Source: Metaphire vulgaris (taxonomy: Eukaryota > Annelida > Clitellata > Crassiclitellata > Megascolecidae). From it: DNA of 64,000 bases. Below are positions 53,701-63,000 of this stretch, in pieces; the stretch's first letter is position 1, and each line of letters opens with the position of its first letter. The position numbers and the translations under genes were made by a program. A model generated the notes under the pieces. The model did not search any database, was not told where the DNA came from, and saw only the letters and a list, made by a program, of their open reading frames with translations. The stretch is taken from contig CM030837.1 in NCBI GenBank assembly GCA_018105865.1, forward strand, positions 8,380,725-8,444,724. Direction: 5' to 3'.

Positions 53701-56700
53701 CATAGTTTGCTCTCATTAATATATTTTGAGTTGAATTAAAATCAATAGATTGATTTATTGGCTAGCTGGCTGGCTGGCTGGCTGACTGGTTAATTGTTCC
53801 AAGTAAATTGTATATATTTTCCATTTTTAGCTGCTCCACGTTTTCTGGCCGACCCTTCTGCATATGCAGATCTGAGACTTGTGGTTGGTGACAGACTTTC
53901 AATTAATGCTGAATTTCTTGCATTTCCTGATCCTATGGTCAAGTTAATGTCTCAAAATGGAGCTGAAGTAGATATGGAAAAATTTAAGTGCAAAATTGAT
54001 GGACAGCAGGTTCTGCTGGAAATAGAGGATGCTAAAAGGGAACTGTCTGGAAAATACAGCATTATTCTTGAGAATTCATTTGGAAAGGCATCTCTTTCTC
54101 TGAATATCACAGTTTTGAGTGAGCAAAAGATTTTTATCAAGTTTTTATAACTTATGTATCTAACTCCATTAAAACTTTGTGAATAAGTAATATACTATAT
54201 AAGGGAAAATATTTTCTTGTTTTATTGAGTAAGTATTTTCTGTTGTTAATGGAGCACGATTGCCAGTACGATCAGTCTAACATTTGTTATTTCCATTTAG
54301 TGAATAATGAAGGCAATTGCATTGCTGTGGTTTAATAGCCAACAGTTCCAATTTTCAGCAAGACTTTCTACACCATTCATTGATTCATAAATGATGAATT
54401 CATATTGACTCAAGCAAATGTGCCTATAAAACCAGAAGAATAACAATTATCTGATAGTTTGAGGACAAAGATCAGCATTGGACCTTATGCTCTTTTGAAT
54501 AAAGAGATTACCCTTACCATTAGGTGTTTAGATGTGCTGTCAAATTAAAAACTGCTTTGGTTAAATAGTTTTTACAATTATATAACATTTTAGTCTGTTA
54601 TTTAAAGTAGAATGAACAATTTTATTTTGTTCTAGCTTCTTCTGATCCACCCACAGCCATTCTAATAGAAGATGTCACAAGAACATCTTGCCGTGTTACT
54701 TGGGAGTTGCCTAAAGATGACGGTGGTGCACCCATTACTGGTTACTTGGTTGAAATCTCCGAGAATCAAAGCAATACATGGAAGAAGGTCAACAAGGATC
54801 CTACTGATCTGCGAGAAATATCAATAGAAACTTTAATTGCTGGATCAGTTTATGCTGTACGAGCACTGGCCATAAACACTGTTGGAATTAGCCAACCATC
54901 AGAACCTTCCGTCTCTTTTACAGCCAAGGACCCATTCACAGTTCCAGGTGCTCCAGGCATTCCAGAGGTTCTTGAGACGGGCTTATCTTGTGTTACACTT
55001 ACATGGACCCCACCGGTCACTGATGGTGGAAAACCAGTGACTGGTTATGTGGTTGAGCAACAGGTTGCAACTCCAGCACCAAGCAATGACTGCTGGAAAA
55101 ATTGCAGTGAATATGGACAAATTGATGGAACAACATTTGTTGTGCAGAACTTAGAACCAGATGTGGATTATAGATTTCGTGTTATTGCAGTGAATGAAAT
55201 TGGAAAAAGTGATGCTTCTTCACTGTCAAGTGCTGTACAGTGTGGTAAGTGTGACTTTTCACGTTAACCATCAGCATCATTTTTGTCACCATTATCATCA
55301 TGTTCATATTTGTCATCATATTTTCATTGTTCATAGCTGTTGTTCAGTGCACCGAGGCTAAGATGTATTGTTATGTCCAAAATATGAAATTGCTCTTGAA
55401 CAGTTGCTTTTTCAGAATGTTTGGAAACTTTTGCAGTTGTCTTGAATTCTTGTGACTTATATTAAGAGATGTTGGTTCATTTCTGATGTATGTTAGAGTG
55501 AACATTGATTAATTGCCTGAGTTGTATCTTTCCTGTATGAGAGCCACTGTCCATGTCTTGTATAAAATTGCTTATGTCTCATAACTGGTTATAAGTAGGT
55601 TAAGTGTCAAGAGGTATGACACCAATACATTGGCCAGAGAGTTTGACCATTGCCCACAAAGACTGAGAACTAGACTCTTCGGTTCTTCCAACTGAACAGA
55701 TGCCTTTATTTGGTCCGGTGCCATTTCTTTTGCTTTCGGCGCACACTGTGCTGGATTGCCCAGCCACGGTTGCAGGCCCCTTTCTGGTTCATCTACTGAA
55801 GAGTTGTTGACAGGTATTACGGTAGTTTGTTTTGCATTAACACACAAGGTGCTGTTTCTTCCTGTCATAATCATGAGAAAAATTGCCATTCCTTCATTCC
55901 TTACTCTGTTTCAATCATTTTCACCAATTAGATTGGCGTGGTGCCAGAGTTGTCTATACTTCATATACCTGTAAGCAGGGGCGTAGCCAGGAATTTGATT
56001 GGGGGGGTATAATGTGATTTGGGGGTATAAATCTTTAAAAACTTTGAAAATCTTAAGAAATACATTGAAAATTTTAAGGTAGTCTGATTTGTGGGGGGTA
56101 TATATACCGATATACCCCCTGTCGCTACACCCCTGCCTGTAAGAAGTCATTGTAGGTATTTCATAGATCAGGATCACGTTGTCATCTTCAACTGCTTCCA
56201 GTTATTGGCTACAAAATGATGCCTTTCCCTTGTTCTCTGTTCATTGCCAGTTCCTTGAATGTCTTTCTTTTCTTTTTTGAGTATCTCTTCCTGTTTTCCT
56301 TCTAGTTTTTAACCTGTTGGTTTGAGGTCTTTTTCCATATGCAATCCATTTTTCTGTACAGCCAGCTTGTTCTGTGTCTTCGTCATGTACTTTGCCTGTT
56401 GGTTTGTGTCTGTAAATTATTTCATATATATAATACCAAACAAAACCCAGTATAAAAGTCCTAGCCATATCTGTGGTCTGAGATTTTAATCAAAGGAATC
56501 AGGATGAAAGCAGGATCATTTTGCCAATTTGGAAAGCAAAGACTTGCTTGTGTATTGATTGAGTTGAGCAAGTCGATGTCTTGGGAGAATATTCTGGTGT
56601 AGCTTTAGTATATAATAATTAGTTTTCAGAAATGTAAATAGTAGTTCTATTAACCCTTTTGATGGGCATGAATTCCATATTTACATTGCATTACAAATAA

Positions 56701-56964
56701 ATGGCCGTTAAAGGCGTTAAGCAATGAATGGGGTATCAAAAGAGACAGAAATCAAAATGTACAGTACAGTAATTGTGAACACACTAATATGATCCAACAA
56801 TACACTACATACATTGTTATGATAAAGGATAAAGGATTTGAGAAAGGATTTTGAGATTCTGAGATTCTTTTACCAAAAGAAAATTAGACAGAACAAATAG
56901 CAAATGATAAGATTGTATATGATGAAACTTTAGAGAACTGACACCCATGCAGAGAGAGATAGAG

Positions 56965-57051
<87 letters not shown>

Positions 57052-60000
57052 CAGAGATCCAGAAAGAAAGAGAGACAGAAGGAGAGAGAGAGAGAAATTT
57101 AGATAGAAGATATCACAGACATAGCAAGAAGAAGCAGACTGAGATGGTTTGGATATATTGAGCAGTAGGAATAGCGGTACATGCATTTCATTACCTTACT
57201 TACATCTCTTATTGGGTTATAAAGGTAACTGCCATACATATGATAACTTATGACTTGGCTTGAAAGAATCAATGAAAATATGATTATAGAAGTAAAAAAT
57301 CTGATCTAGTCTGTCTGTGTGCATGTGTGTGTGTGTGTGTGTGTGTGTTTGTGAACAATAGTTTCCACAGAGCTGCTAATATCTGATCAGCCAAAGTGTT
57401 TTTTTAATTTTAAACTATTCATTGGTCACCTTCAAAGGTGGCCAAGTGAAAAGTTTTGAAAAGTTTAGTATTCTAAAATTAATAAGAAATTATTGTGATG
57501 TGTTATTTTTGCAAATAATGATTACTTGTTTGCCCAAAATTGATGGCAAGCATAGCCAATATCCAGTAGAAAGATTGTTTAGCAGCAGTACCTGTCCTTG
57601 CATTTAATGTCTTGATAATAGTATTAAGTCAAAGGCACAGTTGAAGCATTTGTTTTTATGTTATAAGTTTGAATTCAAAATGATAACTTTGAATTATTTG
57701 AAATTATTAGATCAATTTCTAAGCAGCTTGTAATGTTCAAATTGCAAAGCAAAGCAGTTGCAGAGGTTCTGGTATTAAAATGTCATACAGGATTATAAAA
57801 ATAAATTATGACATAATCAGTGCTTTTTCAGTGGGAACTCACGGGAACAGAGTTCTCACACCTTTTTAGCCAAATTTGTTTATATCAATATGCGATAATG
57901 CATGTTTTACTTACAATAGGTTCTTTTTTCAGTGGGAATGCATGGGAACAGATACAAAGCTACATTGTATATTTTAAAACAATTATTCTACTAATTCTTA
58001 CAACAAAACAGATGAATAAACTTGAGCATTTCATCAAGAGTACTGTTATTCTGCTAATATCTAAGGTATGCTTCTTACAACAAAACAGAAATGAAATGAG
58101 TTCCCAAACCTTTATTACTAGAAAAAAGAACTGGACTGAATTAAATTCTTTCCTATTAGCAGTGAGCTAAATATTGTATAATTTAAAAGATATTATGAAA
58201 ATTTGCTGTTATTCCTACACTACCGGAAATGAAACTTTTGTGACCAAACTTAATTAGCAACTAAACTGCCTCTGCCATGTGAATTTGAACCCACCACCAT
58301 CAAGATTGCCCATGAATTCTGTGAGGCCATTGGGTTTGCAATTACCCATATTCCCTCTCAGGAAATACAGGAAGTAGAGGAAATAAATGCAGACATTGAT
58401 CTTATAGGCCTACAGCCCTACATGTTTACAAATACATTTTTGACATACCATTTGTCATTTATGACAACTGTTATAAAAGAAATGTTTTATGTTTTTAGAT
58501 AGAGTATAACATTTACAAATATCTAGGTGTTACTTTTGAACTCTATTTCTCTAATCTATCTTCAGCTCTTCAGCCTTCACTGTTTTACATGCCAGAACAA
58601 TGCTATCTTCTTGCTTTATATTCAGAAGTTGCTTGTTATGTGGCTTAGAACTTCAGTGTCTTGAGTTTAATTGTAGTTAAACCAGTCATTTTTCTGAAGA
58701 AGCTCGAGAATGTTGAGTTGCAAAGCCTTGAGAGCCTGATGGCCTCATTTACATGTGAAGTTTCCATTCCTCAGGAAGGCAGTACAGTCCAATGGTTGCA
58801 ATGTGAAAAGTCAATTAAAGAATCAGAGAAATACAAAATGTCTTTTGACGGCTCTACTGCCACTCTGACCATTCTTAATTGTGATGCATCAGATGAAGGA
58901 GAATACAGAGTAAAGATCAACGACCTTGAATCAAGCGCTTCCCTTCTCATCAAAGGTCAGTAATCAATTTTTTGCAGTGAGTTGTCAAGCAGTGGATTAC
59001 TTAAAGTTATTGCAGCATTATTTAAATTTTCCTTCAGGTATTGCACGTCCTGTTGAATTGATTGTTGACTATTAGGACATACGGTAATCACATTGGTGGC
59101 ATGCTGTAGTGCTGTTTAAGATGAAGATCATCTTGGCTGATGGTTAGTAGCTTGTTTCTCTGCCGTGTTAGCAGTCCCTTATAGTGGAAGAGATAACAGT
59201 AAGCCTGGTTGGTCGGTGATGCTGGTTCTAAATTTAGTTCCATGGATTTTAAACAACATTGCTGGATTGCCTGATTGCCTGGCTGTCTACCAACAGAGGC
59301 AGTTTCGTGTGCCTGGTAGGAGCTGTAGGAGCAAGAGGTTACCGGTAGCTAATGTTTACCATTGGTATGGAATTATTAAGGTCAGCATGTTTATGATTGA
59401 TTTATTCATTAGGAAAATAATTTTTATGTTGCAGATTTTTATTTTTATATGTAAGTCTGTCTGCTTTTTGAAGTTAGCCTACAATAATTATATTTGGGCA
59501 ACTGCTACTGCTTCAGAATGAACAGTTGTGAAACTTTTTTTAAATATTGAATTTTGATTCATTCCATTATTAATCCAAGTGTTTAAGACATCTTTACATT
59601 TCTTCAATATCTAAATGGATGGGCCAATTGAATAAGAGAACTTGATGCACCTTTTCAACAGATTTTAATTTGGTATCACTTTTAAGTAAAGTAAATGTGT
59701 ATGGCATATTTGCTAAGCAACTATGTTGCTGGAAAATGAGAAAATTTGATTTTATTTAGGAATGGCAATAATTGTTGAGTCAGAAGTGTGTCTCAAATAT
59801 CAAATTCATTTGCCACAATTTAATCACATTCTATGACACACCTGATCAATGCAAGCCAGTGCTTATGATATGCTGATAATTCTAAGGATTGTATTGTATT
59901 GTACACTGGACTATTTATATAGCACTATAAGCATGGCATAACCAAAAACAAGGGCACATTACAAATGGTATGATTCCTAAACAGATGGCTTTTCAATCTG

Positions 60001-63000
60001 TTTTTTAAGATGGGCCAAGCTTTGATCCTCCTTATTTAGGGTGGGATGGTGTTCCATTTGTTGATTCTGATGTTTTGATTTTTGAATTGCTAAAATAAAA
60101 ATCACAACTGAGATGTGCTGAGAAATATATGCATATTTTTATTGATTTATTTATGTAGCTTTATAAGCAATCTGATCTTTGGAATTGACTTTACCCGACT
60201 GACCACTAAACTTCAGCTATCCCTAGTTCAACTGTAGAATAAGTGCTTAGGAATATGCAGCTACTACAGTGCCTGCTTTTGAAGGGGTTATAGAATTCAT
60301 GAGATTTTACTTACTTACTTCTTTAATATTAGTTTTCAATGTATTAGTGAATAAATTTTAAAAATCATGAACATTTGTTAAAATCATAAGTAAGTAAGAC
60401 TATCTTAACTTGCCATGAATACATTTTCAATCAGAAAAACATTCAAGGAACAATGTGCGCCTTTTTACGATTAATAAAGTTAATTACATTATTTTCGAAT
60501 GACCAATAGGTGTATGGGAATTTTAACACAATTCTTGTTAGTCTTTGTAGGCATTTGCTTATTACCGGTATTTCTATCATATTCACTTGGCTTGGTGTCC
60601 ATTAATTGTGAATTGTGGCATATATTTTTTAAATTCCAGCACCACCAAAGATAAGCAAAGAAATGGTGTCCACATTGGAGTTGAATGTTGGTGGATCCAC
60701 AGTGGTTAAGATTCCTTTCAGTGCTAATCCAAAACCTGAGGTCAACTGGGTATTAAATGGTGAATGTTTACCTGAAAATAGTCCTGTCAGATGTGAGACA
60801 GAGGATGGGCTGACATCTCTCATTTTCACTAATGTCACTCAATGTGCCAGTGGAAACTACACTCTCACATTGAAGAATGAATATGGAAAGTGTGATGCCA
60901 CTATCTCAGTAAAAGTCCTGGGTAGGCATGATGCTATGTTTGTTATGAAAACTGACTTTTTAGCATTACCTTCTTTTGTTTGCTACATGATGTGCGCCGG
61001 CATCTTCCGATCAGCGGGGCAGTGCACCTTGTGCGCGCCCTTGTTCTGCCCAGGCTGGACTATTGCAACAGCGTGTTGCTGGGCCTCCCCGATGGAAAGT
61101 TGAATCGTCTGCAATCCGTGCTCAATACAGCTGCTCGGGTCGTCTTCAGCAGCCCCTGGGGAGCCCATGTGACCCCCCTACTGCGTGATCAGCTGCACTG
61201 GCTTGAGCCCGGGAGCGCATTATCCATAAGTGCTGCTGGCTCACCTTCCGAGCGTTAAATGACCCGCACTGTCCACAGTATGGCTGAGCTGGTCCTAAGA
61301 TCAACGTCGAACGCACGGAGGTCGGCACGCCGCTCCGCCATTGTCCTACTGCTTGTTCCGCCTCCGTCACAGACTCCGAAGTTCGGAGACAGGTCCTTCT
61401 CTCGCGGGAACCCATTGCTTTGGAATGCCTTGCCGACTGCAGTGACTGAGGCCAACTCTGCTGGACTGTTCCTGAGAGAACTAAAGACGCATCTTTTAGT
61501 TTAGGTTATGGTTGACTATGTGTGTGCAGCGCCCTTGTCGTAGGCCTTAACCTAGTGCACGGCGCTATAGAAATTGTCTTGAAATAAATAAAATAAATAT
61601 GATGCACGATGCAATAATGAGACGTCCTAAAACGGTTTTCCAATGGCTTATACAATATTGCATCTGAATTTGATTTAATTGAAACATAAAAATGGAAAAA
61701 TAACTATTAAAATAAAAATAATTTCTAAATTATTCCATATTATGACTTAGTCATGAAATTAAGAAAATTTTGATATGTAACTAATTTTGTTGTTATATTT
61801 ATTATAGGTTTTATTCAGTGCTATTTAACTTATTTGAACATTTTCATTAATACTAAAATTGTGACAGGTTAATAAACTTTTGAAGATTCAAAACAGAACT
61901 TCTGAGTTATGACCAAATCTCAGATTTATTAAATATATTATAAACTCTGGTAAGGTCTACATTTATCTTTCAAGTGGTGTGTTCTAATCTGTACTAGAGA
62001 GATTCTTCTGACTAGCAAACTTTTATGAAACTGTGTATATTTATGTTTAATTTAATTTTATATCATATCAGCTAAATAGCAGTTCTCTGTGCAAAGTAGA
62101 AGGTCATCTGTATATTTGCAGTATTCTGTAGTTTTGAGACTTGTGTAGGAATTCTGCTTTGGATTAGTCAAATACCAGTAATTGTTCAATAAGACTTTAA
62201 ATTTTGCCTTTTTACAGACAAACCAGGTGCTCCAGAAAATTTTCAAGTGGAAAATTGTCTGGAAAGTTCTGTTACTTTGTCCTGGACTAAGCCAGCTGAT
62301 GATGGAGGATGCCCAGTTGTTCGTTACATGATTGAACAGGCAAGCGCTTTGAAGCAGGACTGGACATTCCTGTGCAGCACTCCATCATGTGAAGCAACCA
62401 TTGAAGGACTGTCCAATCAGCAAGTATACTTTTTTCGTGTTGCAGCAGAGAACCAGTGTGGAATTGGACATTTTGCAGATTTGAGACAGGAAGTAACACT
62501 GAAGGAATCCGGTGAGAGTTTCACTTGTTTATTCACTTATTTATTTTGGCTTTATTCTTCTAATGGAGGTGGTGTGATAGCTTAGTAGTTAATGTCCTGG
62601 TCTGCCAGTCATGATAATATCATGAGGTTTAAGCCTCTGCCATGGCTGAAACTTCTCTGGTTATTCTGCCATAAGATTCCCATCCAGTCAACTTAGATAT
62701 GAATGAGTACAATGGGTGTTTACTTAGTGGAAGGAAAGGCGGCAGCCTGCTGTCGTTCAGCTGATGCCATAAAAGATTAAATGTGCTAATCCTTCATTCC
62801 TCCTGCAGACAATGAATGAACCTATGGAGTGATGTTTGCCTTTTAAAAATTCTTATAGCATAATTAAATGTTTTCTAATTTCATCACAATGCCTTGTTCT
62901 CACCATGGACATTACAGGTTGAATAAAGCTAAGTTTGCTAGAATGTTTCACATGAAACTGTGACAATTGTTCGAAAACAAAAGAAAGTTAAGGAATTATA

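Larger units (their letters stand above)
55245..58676. other. 3.4 kb intron with a MITE and long microsatellites
   Basis: It contains the MITE 55976-56135, a possible TTAA-type MITE 56650-56720, a (GA)n block 56951-57050, a LINE remnant near 57105-57165, a (GT)n run 57318-57350 and an open frame of unknown meaning at 58254-58502. No Ig or Fn3 exon was found. Confidence 0.75.

Noticed and set aside
56884..57186. Leu/Ser-rich minus-strand frame
   Set aside because: It is the translation of the (GA)n microsatellite.
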